Origin: Albibacterium sp963696875
Lineage (GTDB): Bacteria > Bacteroidota > Bacteroidia > Sphingobacteriales > Sphingobacteriaceae
Length of the DNA: 64,000 bases
Direction: 5' to 3'
Assembly: GCA_963696875.1 (NCBI GenBank)
Contig: CAVOLQ010000007.1
Location: 372,001-436,000, forward strand
Position 1 is the first letter of the stretch, and the number at the start of each line of letters is the position of its first letter. The translations under genes and the position numbers were made by a program. This document shows positions 53,324-62,045 of the stretch, in pieces. The notes beneath the pieces were generated by a model. It saw only the letters and a program-made list of their open reading frames with translations. It made no database searches and had not been told where the DNA came from.

Positions 53324-54034
53324 ATGTTAATACTCCAAATTGAAACTGCAACATCTGTTTGCTCTTGTGCGTTATCTCTAAATGGGAAAACGATCGCAGT
53401 AAAAGAGATCAATCAAATAAATGTACATGTCGAAAAGATTACATTGTTGATTGGTTCTTTGTTGAAAGAGGGGAATTATTCTTTTGAAGACCTTAGTGCA
53501 GTAGCTGTTAGTATGGGACCAGGCTCTTATACTGGTTTACGTATTGGCGTTTCAACTGCTAAAGGCTTGTGTTATGCATTAGATATACCTCTTTTGGCTG
53601 TCAATACCCTTGATGCAATGGCTCAAGGCTTTATTGATAAGTATCCTAAGCAGCCAAAAGATGCATTTATTTGTCCAATGATTGATGCTCGGCGAATGGA
53701 AGTTTATTCTGCGGTTTATGATGCACAGCTAAATCAGATTGATCCAGTTGCCGCACGAATTATCGATGAAGATTCTTTTAAAAGTTTAGGCCAAGGAAGA
53801 ACCCTGATGCTTTTTGGTGATGGATCAGAAAAGTTTACAGATACCTTTCTAAATAATGAACAGATAGTGATTCATAAAGATTTTGTGAATTCGGCAGCCA
53901 ATTTAAGTGGGATAGCTTTTGATAAAGCACAGAATAAAAATTTTGAAGATGTTGCTTATTTCGAGCCTTTTTACTTAAAGGATTTTGTTCCTACACAGGC
54001 TAAAAATAAAAAAGGACCGTTTCCGGTCCCTTAA
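53324..54034 (+). CDS. tsaB: tRNA threonylcarbamoyladenosine biosynthesis protein TsaB
   Basis: 236 residues. The start LILQIETATSVCSCALSLNGKTIA is an ASKHA-type phosphate strand, and VSMGPGSYTGLRIGVSTAKGLCYALDIPLLAVNTLDAMA is diagnostic. TsaB is the partner of TsaD in making the t6A modification at position 37 of tRNAs reading ANN codons; it does not bind ATP itself in the same way. It starts 21 bp after yidD. Its last codons (KKGPFPVP) double as the terminator hairpin for nrdJ on the other strand. Confidence 0.93.
   Translation: MLILQIETATSVCSCALSLNGKTIAVKEINQINVHVEKITLLIGSLLKEGNYSFEDLSAVAVSMGPGSYTGLRIGVSTAKGLCYALDIPLLAVNTLDAMAQGFIDKYPKQPKDAFICPMIDARRMEVYSAVYDAQLNQIDPVAARIIDEDSFKSLGQGRTLMLFGDGSEKFTDTFLNNEQIVIHKDFVNSAANLSGIAFDKAQNKNFEDVAYFEPFYLKDFVPTQAKNKKGPFPVP
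54000..54030 (-). terminator. Terminator of nrdJ lying inside the tsaB 3' end
   Basis: On the minus strand a 6-bp GC stem (GGACCG/CGGTCC, 54014-54019 with 54024-54029) is followed by a T-rich run. The same bases encode the last residues of tsaB. Confidence 0.7.
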
Positions 54035-54053
54035 AATAGAATTATCAAAATTG

Positions 54054-56606
54054 TTAACCACATTTTGAAGAACCGCAATCTTTGCAAGTTAAACAGCCTT
54101 CTTGATAGTGAAGGTTTGTAGATTTACAGCTCTCACAACTTTGCTTCTTTGTTTCCGTTCCATCCGGAACATAATGTTTTAATGTACGGGCAACACCATT
54201 TTTCCAAGTATTAATTTCTTCGTCAAGTTGAAGCGAACCAATCAAATCCACCACATTTTCTATGGGCATGCCATGTCTTAAAGTGCCGGAAATGAGTTTT
54301 GCATAATTCCAGTATTCAGGGTTGAATTTATAGGATAAGCCTTCGATAGTGGTTTTATGGCCCCGTTTGTTCTCAAATTGAAAGTCATACCTTGAAGAAC
54401 CATCTGTTTCGCGATTTTTAATGATCAATCCATTATTTACCCAGCGTGGAATCAATAAGCCATCTTCATCGTCTGCCAGACCAGTAAATATCTCATAAGG
54501 TTTGTCATCTATCAATCCGATAAAGGCAATCCATTTATCTTTGTTGTTTTGAAAGCGAACTACATCTGCTTCGAGGATAATCGGACGAGTGGTAGGGAAG
54601 GGTGTTGAGCTATTGGTGGCTTTTTCACTCTCTTTGTCTGTATTTGCAATTAATACTCCTGATCTTGATCCATCACGATAGACAGTTACACCTTTACATC
54701 CTTCCTTCCAGGCCTCCATATAAAGTTTACCAACAAGGTCTTCAGTTACATCTGCAGGCATGTTTATCGTTACGCTGATGGAATGGTCCACCCATTTTTG
54801 AATTGCACCTTGCATCTTGACTTTTTTCATATAATCTACATCGTTGGATGTAGATTTATGATAAGGTGAAAGTTCAACTAGCTTATCTATTTCCGATTGT
54901 GAATAGTTTTTAGTTGTATCGTGTCCGTTAACCTCCATCCACTGTTTGAAGCGATGGTGGAAAACTACATATTCTTCCCATGAATCACCAACTTCATCGA
55001 CAAAGTCGACCCTCACTTTTTTATCATTGGGGTTCACCTTTCTTCTTCTTTTATATACAGGAAGGAATACTGGTTCGATGCCTGAAGAGGTCTGCGACAT
55101 TAGGCTTGTAGTGCCGGTTGGGGCAATAGTCAATAAAGCAATATTTCGTCTACCGTATTCATTCATTTCATAATACAGCTGTGGGTCTTCATCTTTCAAG
55201 CGCAATAGAAATGGGTTATCCTTCTCACGTTCAAAATCAAAAATGCTGAACGGGCCACGTTCCTTAGCGGTGTGGACTGAAGCTCTATATGCTTCAATTG
55301 CTAGCATTTTGTGAATTTCTACTGAAAAGTCAATTCCTTCATCGCTGCCATAGCGTAAACCTAATGCAGCAAGCATATCGCCCTCAGCGGTAATGCCGAT
55401 TCCTGTTCTACGTCCCTCTTTTGCCTTTGTGCGAATTTGCAACCATAAGTTATATTCAATTCGTTTGGTTTCCTCGTCCTCCGGGTCATTTTTTATTTTT
55501 TCAAGGATTGCATCTATTTTTTCTAGCTCAAGATCAATGATGTCATCCATTATTCTTTGAGATGCTGCTACGTGTTTTTTGAAAAGTTCTCCATTGAAGT
55601 TCGCCTTTTCTGTAAAAGGATTCTCGACGTAAGAAAACAAGTTAATCGCTAATAATCTGCAAGAATCATAAGGACAAAGTGGTATTTCTCCACAAGGGTT
55701 TGTTGAAACGGTACGGTAACCCAAGTCTGCATAGCAGTCTGGTAGAGACTCTCGAATAATAGTATCCCAGAACAAGATACCAGGTTCCGCCGATCGCCAT
55801 GCATTATGGACTATTTTTTTCCAAATTCTAGAAGCATCAATATCTTGTTCTACTAATGGGTTGTCTCCTGTTACTGGGTATTGCTGCTTATAAGGGATTC
55901 CGTTTTCAACAGCACGCATAAATTCATCGTCAATACGTACGGACACATTTGCGCCTGTTACCTTTCCCTGTTCCATTTTTGCATCGATAAAGCTTTCGGC
56001 ATCTGGATGTTTTATTGCTACAGAAAGCATCAATGCACCACGTCTACCATCTTGGGCAACTTCACGCGTTGAATTTGAAAAGCGTTCCATGAAAGGAACT
56101 AAGCCAGTTGAGGTAAGAGCTGAGTTTTTAACAGGCGAGCTCTTCGGACGGATATGGGATAAATCATGACCTACGCCACCCCGTCTTTTCATTAATTGAA
56201 CTTGCTCCTGATCGGTCTTCATAATTCCGCCGTAAGAATCAGAAGGGCCATCACTTCCGATAACAAAGCAATTTGATAACGATGCAATTTGATAAGGATT
56301 TCCAATTCCTGTCATTGGACTTCCTTGGGGAATAATATATTTGAAATCACGAATTAACTCATAAATCTCTTCTTCGTTTAAAGGATTAGGATAATTTTGT
56401 TCGATTCTGGCAACTTCTCTGGCTATCCTACGGTGCATTTGGTCAGGATTGGACTCGAAAATTGTTCCATAAGAATCTTTTAATGCGTATTTGTTAATCC
56501 AAACCCGAGCAGCAAGTTCATCTCCTTTGAAATAGGCTAATGATGCTTCATAAGCTTCTTCTTGTGTATAAGATTTTGTAGATTGCAGAGATTGAGCGAG
56601 TTTCAT
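54054..56606 (-). CDS. nrdJ: Adenosylcobalamin-dependent ribonucleotide reductase (class II)
   Basis: 850 residues. The barrel core includes SLSNCFVIG (redox cysteine), STNPCGEIPLCPYDSCRL with the catalytic cysteine segment, and APTGTTSLMSQTSSGIEP. The C-terminal half has an NrdJ-specific domain ending in a zinc-ribbon-like C-terminus, CESCKSTNLHYQEGCLTCKDCGSSKCG, whose last cysteines may shuttle reducing equivalents. It reduces ribonucleotides with a cobalamin radical, so it works with or without oxygen but needs B12. A -7 element lies upstream. No cobalamin riboswitch was found in the leader. Confidence 0.94.
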   Translation of the reverse strand: MKLAQSLQSTKSYTQEEAYEASLAYFKGDELAARVWINKYALKDSYGTIFESNPDQMHRRIAREVARIEQNYPNPLNEEEIYELIRDFKYIIPQGSPMTGIGNPYQIASLSNCFVIGSDGPSDSYGGIMKTDQEQVQLMKRRGGVGHDLSHIRPKSSPVKNSALTSTGLVPFMERFSNSTREVAQDGRRGALMLSVAIKHPDAESFIDAKMEQGKVTGANVSVRIDDEFMRAVENGIPYKQQYPVTGDNPLVEQDIDASRIWKKIVHNAWRSAEPGILFWDTIIRESLPDCYADLGYRTVSTNPCGEIPLCPYDSCRLLAINLFSYVENPFTEKANFNGELFKKHVAASQRIMDDIIDLELEKIDAILEKIKNDPEDEETKRIEYNLWLQIRTKAKEGRRTGIGITAEGDMLAALGLRYGSDEGIDFSVEIHKMLAIEAYRASVHTAKERGPFSIFDFEREKDNPFLLRLKDEDPQLYYEMNEYGRRNIALLTIAPTGTTSLMSQTSSGIEPVFLPVYKRRRKVNPNDKKVRVDFVDEVGDSWEEYVVFHHRFKQWMEVNGHDTTKNYSQSEIDKLVELSPYHKSTSNDVDYMKKVKMQGAIQKWVDHSISVTINMPADVTEDLVGKLYMEAWKEGCKGVTVYRDGSRSGVLIANTDKESEKATNSSTPFPTTRPIILEADVVRFQNNKDKWIAFIGLIDDKPYEIFTGLADDEDGLLIPRWVNNGLIIKNRETDGSSRYDFQFENKRGHKTTIEGLSYKFNPEYWNYAKLISGTLRHGMPIENVVDLIGSLQLDEEINTWKNGVARTLKHYVPDGTETKKQSCESCKSTNLHYQEGCLTCKDCGSSKCG

Positions 56607-57040
56607 ACTTACAGGGTTTAATGATAATTTATTAAATGTTTTTACTATAAATCAATGAATACAAATATAACTTTTTTTATCATCAAAAAATAATTGGTTG
56701 AAAGAAAGTTTTCTAACATAATTTGCAGTTGGCTTATTTATAGAACGTTAGCAAAGGATCGTTGTTGATAAGTTTTACTTTTTTGAAATTACAATATTTT
56801 TTTGCTGTTTTTACTTTTAAATAAAGGAATATTTATATTAGTTGAAAGATGATTTTTGATGACTCCTTGAACTAGGAAGATAAAGAGTTTTTGTTGAGTT
56901 AATTCAATAAATTTTATACTTTAAGGAAGTAGTAAGGGGGGAATTTATTTTCGTTAAATACAATTACAAAGATAAATAAAATGGAAGAAATAAGCGAAAA
57001 TCTAATTGGTTTATTATTTTTACAAAAACTGATCTAAACG
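56607..57040. other. Intergenic region, 434 bp, between nrdJ and the DUF423 gene
   Basis: AT-rich and divergent. It holds the nrdJ -7 box (56662-56669) and should also contain the promoter for the DUF423-priA pair. An 18-codon frame at 56981-57037 ends just before the DUF423 start; with no family or overlap support I do not call it a gene. No riboswitch-like structure was seen. Confidence 0.4.
56662..56669 (-). promoter_or_regulatory. -7 element (TATATTTG on the minus strand) of nrdJ
   Basis: TATATTTG on the minus strand matches TAnnTTTG, about 55 bp before the nrdJ ATG. No convincing -33 box at the expected distance. Confidence 0.5.
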
Positions 57041-57424
57041 ATGAATAAGAGAATTATACTAAGTGCCGCTATTTTTGGTCTGATTGCAGTTATATTAGGG
57101 GCTTTTGGTGCCCATGGGTTAAAAGACAAGATTGACGACGAAAGCCTTGAAAACTGGAAAACAGCTGTAGACTATCAGTTTTACCATACTTTAGCTTTAC
57201 TTTTTTTAGCTACTTTCTCTAGAGCGAAGAATAATTTGATCAATATTTCTTATTTTTCTTTTACTACTGGTATTTTCTTGTTTTGTGGATCACTTTATTT
57301 ACTTTCTACTAGAGAGATAACTTCTTTATCGACAACGATTCTAGGACCAATAACTCCGATGGGAGGCTTATTTTTTATAATAGGATGGATCAGTCTTTTT
57401 TTAGCCACTATACGTCATAAGTAA
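57041..57424 (+). CDS. DUF423 domain-containing membrane protein
   Basis: 127 residues with four membrane spans. The family pattern is clear: AVILGAFGAHGLKDKIDDE, NWKTAVDYQFYHTLALLFLA, and GITPMGGLFFIIGW-like closing (here LGPITPMGGLFFIIGWISL). The function is not known. The last base of its stop codon is the first base of the priA ATG (TAATG), so the two are translationally coupled. Confidence 0.9.
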   Translation: MNKRIILSAAIFGLIAVILGAFGAHGLKDKIDDESLENWKTAVDYQFYHTLALLFLATFSRAKNNLINISYFSFTTGIFLFCGSLYLLSTREITSLSTTILGPITPMGGLFFIIGWISLFLATIRHK

Positions 57425-59907
57425 TGCTTGAAATTCGGTCTGAGTCACTAGAAACAAGACTTACGTTTTTTGTTGAAGTAATACTGCCTTTATCTATAAC
57501 AGGTACTTATACATACCGAGTTCCCTTCGATATGGTTTCTGAAATAGAAATTGGAAAACGGGTGGTCGTTCAGTTTGGAAAGAGTAAAATCTATTCAGCC
57601 ATCATTCACAAAGTTCATCAAAATGCTCCAGAACGTTATGAAGCCAAATATATTCTCGAAGTTCTTGATGAGGAGCCAATAGTTGATAGTACCCAATTGA
57701 AACTGTGGGAATGGATTAGTGATTATTACCTTTGTAATCTAGGGGAAGTTATGCAAGCGGCTTTACCCGCGGCTTTAAAGCTAGCAAGTGAAACAAGGAT
57801 CATCGCCGTGGATTTGGAATCCATAAATAGAGAGGAACTCTCGGATCAAGAATACTTGATTCTTGATGCACTTGATATTTCTTCAGAAATAAAAGTCAGT
57901 GATATTGTTAAGCTTTTAGGACAAAAGTCAGTGTTGCCTATTTTGAAAAGGCTATTTGATAAGGGGGTTATTCGTATTTCTGAACACCTTAATGAGAGAT
58001 ACAAGCCTAAGCGAAGTACTTTTGTTAAGTTAAATCCACTATTTAATTCCAATGAAATGAAAAGAGAACTTTTTGATTCTCTTCATCGTGCACCCAAACA
58101 ATTGGATGCCTTACTTACATTGAATCAACTGAGCAGAACGCAAGAAAATATTTCGAGAAAGGAATTGATAGAAGCTTCAGGATGTGGAGTTTCTGCATTT
58201 AAAGCATTGGTGGATAAAGATGTATTTTTGATAGAAGAACGGGTAGTGAGCCGACTTTCAATGGAAGAGCTCGAAGAGCTCCCTAAACTTATATTAAGTA
58301 AATTACAGACTCAAGCCCTCGAAGAAATTGGTGATTCTTTTTTGGAAAAAGGAGTAGTCTTACTTCATGGAGTCACCGCTTCTGGTAAAACACTACTCTA
58401 TATAAAATTAATTAAAGAACAATTAGAGAAAAGAAATAGCGTTCTATATCTTCTGCCTGAAATTGCGCTTACTACTCAAATTATTGAACGATTGAAAGTT
58501 CATTTTGGTGATTTAATTGGAGTTTACCATTCTAGAATGAACGACCAAGAAAGGGCCGAAGTATGGAAGAAGGCACTTTCAGGTGAGATTAGATTGATTT
58601 TAGGCGCTAGATCTTCCGTTTTTTTACCTTTTCAAAAGCTGGGGTTGATTATTGTTGATGAAGAGCATGAGGTATCGTATAAGCAATATGATCCTGCGCC
58701 AAGATATCATGCAAGAGATACCGCTATTTTTATCGGCTGGTTGCATAAAGCTAAAGTGCTTTTAGGTTCAGCAACACCGTCTGTGGAGAGTTATTATAAT
58801 GCAAAGGCTGGTAAGTATGGATTGGTGAATTTAATGGAACGTTTTGGTACCGCTCAATTGCCAAGTATAGAGATCATTTCTCTGAAAACCGAACAGAATA
58901 AAAAGAAAGCTAATCCTTTATTTACTACTGAACTCTTAAACTCTATTCAGGAGAGTCTTCAAAAAAAGGAACAGGTCATCTTATTTCAAAACCGTCGCGG
59001 TCATTCCCCTTTTCTGCTATGTAGAACTTGTGGTTATTCGCCAAAATGTATTCATTGCGATGTAAGCCTTACCTTTCATAAAAGCAGTGGTAAATTGCAC
59101 TGTCATTATTGCGGCTTTAAGGAAGACCTTTTGCAAGTTTGCCCAGCGTGCGGTTCCACCCATATCGAGAACAAAGGTTTCGGAACAGAAAGAATAGAGG
59201 AGGAGTTAACTTTATTATTGCCAGAAGCTAAGCTTGGTCGTCTTGATTTAGATTCCACACGGAGTAAATATAGCTTTGAACGTATTTTATCCGACTTTGA
59301 AGAGCATCGTTTTGATATTTTGATTGGTACCCAAATGGTAGCTAAAGGACTGGATTTTGGAAAAGTAAGCTTAATTGGGATTATTAATGCAGATAGCTTA
59401 TTGAATTATCCAGACTTTAGAGCTTTTGAACGCAGTTTTTCCATGCTTTCTCAGGTAAGTGGAAGAGCCGGGCGTCGTGGAGTGCTAGGTAAGGTGATTG
59501 TCCAGGCTTATGATACCAAACATCGTGTATTGGAGCAGTTAGTAGCACATGACTACCAATCCATGTTTATGACTGAAGTAACAGAAAGGAAGAACTACGC
59601 CTACCCTCCATTTTATTGGATCATTCAAATTGATGTAAAGCATAAGAGTCAGGAATCCGCTATAGCATGTTCCAGACGCTTGGCTGTAGCTTTAATACAA
59701 CAATTCGGTGAACGGGTTCTGGGCCCGGAGCAACCATTAGTTGGGCGAATACGAACATACTATCTGCAAACGATACTCCTTAAATTTGAAAGAAGCTCTG
59801 TTAGTATTTCAAAAGCTAAGGAAGCGTTAAGAACAATTATCCTGGAATACAATTCAGATAAATTAAATAAAGGATCATTTTTACAAGTGGATGTAGATCC
59901 TTATTAA
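57424..59907 (+). CDS. priA: Primosomal protein N' (replication restart helicase PriA)
   Basis: 827 residues. The N-terminal DNA-binding domain starts TFFVEVILPLSITGTYTYRVPFDM. The helicase has Walker A GVTASGKT, the DEEH box with VDEEHEVSYKQYDPAPRYHARDTA, and motifs QNRRGHSP and GTQMVAKGLDF. The paired zinc sites are complete: CRTCGYSPKCIHC and CHYCGFKEDLLQVCPACGS. It reloads the replicative helicase at stalled forks. A short extension precedes the usual start (MLEIRSESLETR). Confidence 0.95.
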   Translation: MLEIRSESLETRLTFFVEVILPLSITGTYTYRVPFDMVSEIEIGKRVVVQFGKSKIYSAIIHKVHQNAPERYEAKYILEVLDEEPIVDSTQLKLWEWISDYYLCNLGEVMQAALPAALKLASETRIIAVDLESINREELSDQEYLILDALDISSEIKVSDIVKLLGQKSVLPILKRLFDKGVIRISEHLNERYKPKRSTFVKLNPLFNSNEMKRELFDSLHRAPKQLDALLTLNQLSRTQENISRKELIEASGCGVSAFKALVDKDVFLIEERVVSRLSMEELEELPKLILSKLQTQALEEIGDSFLEKGVVLLHGVTASGKTLLYIKLIKEQLEKRNSVLYLLPEIALTTQIIERLKVHFGDLIGVYHSRMNDQERAEVWKKALSGEIRLILGARSSVFLPFQKLGLIIVDEEHEVSYKQYDPAPRYHARDTAIFIGWLHKAKVLLGSATPSVESYYNAKAGKYGLVNLMERFGTAQLPSIEIISLKTEQNKKKANPLFTTELLNSIQESLQKKEQVILFQNRRGHSPFLLCRTCGYSPKCIHCDVSLTFHKSSGKLHCHYCGFKEDLLQVCPACGSTHIENKGFGTERIEEELTLLLPEAKLGRLDLDSTRSKYSFERILSDFEEHRFDILIGTQMVAKGLDFGKVSLIGIINADSLLNYPDFRAFERSFSMLSQVSGRAGRRGVLGKVIVQAYDTKHRVLEQLVAHDYQSMFMTEVTERKNYAYPPFYWIIQIDVKHKSQESAIACSRRLAVALIQQFGERVLGPEQPLVGRIRTYYLQTILLKFERSSVSISKAKEALRTIILEYNSDKLNKGSFLQVDVDPY

Positions 59908-59962
59908 GCACCTAGTTCCACATTGAAAATTTCTTTTTTACCGCAAAGAATCAAATAATCTG

Positions 59963-59970
59963 TATTTTTG
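59963..59970 (+). promoter_or_regulatory. -7 element (TATTTTTG) abutting the pcm start
   Basis: TATTTTTG fits TAnnTTTG and ends 6 bp before the ATG at 59977. Transcription would start at or beside the ATG, so a leaderless mRNA is predicted. Confidence 0.5.
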
Positions 59971-59976
59971 AATTCA

Positions 59977-60633
59977 ATGGCATACGAATACGTAGATAAT
60001 TATAGAGAACAAGGAGCTCGAAAACTGTTAGTCAAAACCTTGGAGAAAAAAGGCATTCAAGATAAGGCGTTGTTGCGGGCAATTGGAAAAGTGCCACGGC
60101 ATTATTTTTTTGCTAAAACCTTTTGGAACCAGGCATACAAAGATATTGCTTTTTCTATTGGCTATGGACAGACCATATCACAACCTTATACGGTTGCTTA
60201 TCAAACCGAGCTTCTGCAAATAAAACCTGGGGATAAGGTTTTGGAAATAGGTACCGGCTCAGGGTACCAAACCTCTATTCTGCTAGAATTAGGAGCGGAA
60301 GTTTATACCATTGAAAGAGAAAAGAATTTGTATGATCGAGCAATTCAGGTATTACCATATATGGGCTACCATCCCCATTTTTTTCTTGGCGACGGCTCAA
60401 AAGGAATTGAAAAACATGCCCATTATGATAAAATCCTCGTCACCGCAGGAGCGCCAATGGTTCCTGAGATTATGTTAAAACAGTTAAAAATTGGAGGGAT
60501 GCTAGTCATTCCTGTTGGCAATGAAAAAGAGCAAAAAATGTTGACGATATTAAGAGTAGGGGAGGATGATTACGAACAAATTGAATTAGATACATTTCGA
60601 TTTGTACCATTGGTAGGGGAGCAGGCATGGTGA
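59977..60633 (+). CDS. pcm: Protein-L-isoaspartate O-methyltransferase
   Basis: 218 residues from the ATG at 59977. A TTG nine bases earlier lies within the -7 box and is unlikely. Motifs: KVPRHYFF, IAFSIGYGQTISQPYTVAYQ with the SAM and substrate region, and VLEIGTGSGYQTSILLELGAEVYTIE as the SAM-binding strand. It methylates damaged isoaspartyl residues so they can be repaired to aspartate. Cytoplasmic. It is convergent with smpB, and the sequence in between is an imperfect inverted repeat. Confidence 0.94.
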   Translation: MAYEYVDNYREQGARKLLVKTLEKKGIQDKALLRAIGKVPRHYFFAKTFWNQAYKDIAFSIGYGQTISQPYTVAYQTELLQIKPGDKVLEIGTGSGYQTSILLELGAEVYTIEREKNLYDRAIQVLPYMGYHPHFFLGDGSKGIEKHAHYDKILVTAGAPMVPEIMLKQLKIGGMLVIPVGNEKEQKMLTILRVGEDDYEQIELDTFRFVPLVGEQAW

Positions 60634-60657
60634 TAAACTAATTAGTGGTCAGTAATT

Positions 60658-60802
60658 AGCTATCAGCTATCAGTCCATCATTAGTGACTTGTCGAAGTCT
60701 AAACTGTGTTAATGATCTAATACTTAACTCTTACGAGATCTTTAGGTATACTTCAGGATGGTAAAAAGAGGCTGATACTGACGGCTGAAAGCTCATAGCC
60801 GA
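60658..60802. repeat. Imperfect inverted repeat in the pcm-smpB gap
   Basis: AGCTATCAGCTATCAGTCC (60658-60676) and, on the other strand, AGCTTTCAGCCGTCAG followed by TATCAG (60771-60792) are similar, so the outer parts of the gap can fold back on each other. Within each arm a degenerate 7-nt TATCAGC-like unit repeats. Such elements in intergenic gaps may be scattered repeats or termination structures. Confidence 0.5.
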
Positions 60803-61258
60803 TCACCCTTTCATTATTCTAGCCAACTCTCGTTTTGTTTCTCTTTCTTTAATGCTTTCACGCTTGTCAAAGTCCTTTTTTCCCTGTGCTAAAGCAATTT
60901 CTAATTTTGCAAAGCCACGTTTACTAATAAACATACGCAAAGGAATAATGGTCAACCCTTTTTCATCAAGCTTGATTTTTAACTTCTTAAGCTCTTTTTT
61001 CTTTAATAACAATTGCCGATCGCGCTTTGCCTCATGGTTGTAAAAAGAACCATGAGAATATTCGGAAATGTGCATGTTCCGAATAAAGAGACCGTCTCCT
61101 AGGAACGTACAAAAGGAATCATTGATGTTCACTTTCCCTTCCCGGATGGATTTAATCTCAGTCCCTAATAAGGCTATTCCAGCCACATATTTCTCCAGAA
61201 TATGATACTCAAAATAAGCTTTTTTGTTTTTTACATTTATATCTGAAGAGAGTTTCAT
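60803..61258 (-). CDS. smpB: SsrA-binding protein SmpB
   Basis: 151 residues, the usual size. The motifs NKKAYFEYHILEKYVAGIALLGTEIKSIREGKVNINDSF, GLFIRNMHISEY and the C-terminal basic tail KKDFDKRESIKERETKRELARIMK are diagnostic. It binds tmRNA and brings it to stalled ribosomes. The ssrA gene itself is not in this window. It follows the DtxR regulator by 6 bp, so both are probably in one unit. Confidence 0.96.
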   Translation of the reverse strand: MKLSSDINVKNKKAYFEYHILEKYVAGIALLGTEIKSIREGKVNINDSFCTFLGDGLFIRNMHISEYSHGSFYNHEAKRDRQLLLKKKELKKLKIKLDEKGLTIIPLRMFISKRGFAKLEIALAQGKKDFDKRESIKERETKRELARIMKG

Positions 61259-61264
61259 TGTTTT

Positions 61265-61915
61265 TTATTTAATGTAAACATTCTCAGCAACTTTCTGAGA
61301 AACGTTTATTATTTTGTTTCCGATTGAAATTTCAACAGAGCCATCAAAATTGAAATGCTCAATAATATTAACCGTACTGTTAATTGTCAATCCCATTCGA
61401 CTTGCATATTGAAGAAATTCAGGAGAATTATCCCCAACTGCAATTATAGTATAGTTTTTCCCCGCTTCGCTTTCTGCTAACGAATAGCGCTTTTCATGCT
61501 GAAACACTCCATTGGCCTTTGGAATAGTATCCCCATGAGGGTCAAATTTTGGATAGCCTAAAAACTTATCTAACTGTTCAACAAGCTTATCCGATTGAAT
61601 ATGCTCTAACTGTTCAGCTACTTCATGAACCTCGTCCCAGCTAAAACCTAGTTTGTCAAAAAGAAAGGTTTCCCAAAGCCGATGCTTTCTAACAATATCG
61701 ATTGCTTTCTCACGGCCCTTATCTGTAAGCTTAATCTTACCATATCGTTTATAATCGACTAACGCTTTTTCTTTTAATTTTTTTACCATGTCCGTCACGG
61801 TAGCTGGTCTGACATCCAGTCTCGCGGCCAATTGGTTTGTTCCTGCTTCACCATCCCCTTCAGAGGAAATTCTTAAGAGCGCTTTTATATAGTTTTCTTC
61901 TGTAGTAGTCAGCAT
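61265..61915 (-). CDS. DtxR/MntR family metal-dependent transcriptional regulator
   Basis: 216 residues. A winged helix-turn-helix fills the first 70 residues (LAARLDVRPATVTDMVKKLKEKALVDYKRYGKIKLTDKGREKA). The metal-binding dimer domain follows (HRLWETFLFDKLGFSWDEVHEVAEQLEHIQSDKLVEQLDKFLGYPKFDPHGDTIP), and the last part is an SH3-like FeoA domain. It represses or activates metal uptake genes when iron or manganese is bound. Which metal cannot be read. Its own promoter overlaps the start, giving a leaderless transcript; no metal transporter lies in the window. Confidence 0.92.
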   Translation of the reverse strand: MLTTTEENYIKALLRISSEGDGEAGTNQLAARLDVRPATVTDMVKKLKEKALVDYKRYGKIKLTDKGREKAIDIVRKHRLWETFLFDKLGFSWDEVHEVAEQLEHIQSDKLVEQLDKFLGYPKFDPHGDTIPKANGVFQHEKRYSLAESEAGKNYTIIAVGDNSPEFLQYASRMGLTINSTVNIIEHFNFDGSVEISIGNKIINVSQKVAENVYIK

Positions 61916-61920
61916 ATACG

Positions 61921-61928
61921 CAAAGATA
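61921..61928 (-). promoter_or_regulatory. -7 element (TATCTTTG on the minus strand) abutting the DtxR-family start
   Basis: TATCTTTG fits TAnnTTTG and ends 5 bp before the ATG at 61915, so transcription would begin at the ATG. Confidence 0.5.
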
Positions 61929-61985
61929 GCAATCCCAAATTAATTATTTTTATTAACTGACCCTTCTTTTTGGTTACAAAATGAA

Positions 61986-62013
61986 GGGCCTCTTGGTTTA
62001 TTCCAAAAGACCC
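61986..62013 (-). terminator. Hairpin after the M16 peptidase gene
   Basis: On the minus strand an 11-bp stem (62013-62003 with 61996-61986, two G-U pairs) and a 6-nt loop lie 33 bp past the stop. The following sequence is U-rich but not a clean run. Confidence 0.55.
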
Positions 62014-62045
62014 TTTTACAAAAAGCCGGTTCTGTGTTGATAAGA

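Noticed and set aside
56607..56760. Cobalamin riboswitch upstream of B12-dependent nrdJ
   Set aside because: Only a GCCAACTG-like string was seen and no supporting B12-box structure around it.
56981..57037. 18-codon frame before the DUF423 gene
   Set aside because: No overlap, family resemblance or promoter evidence; frames of this size are expected by chance.
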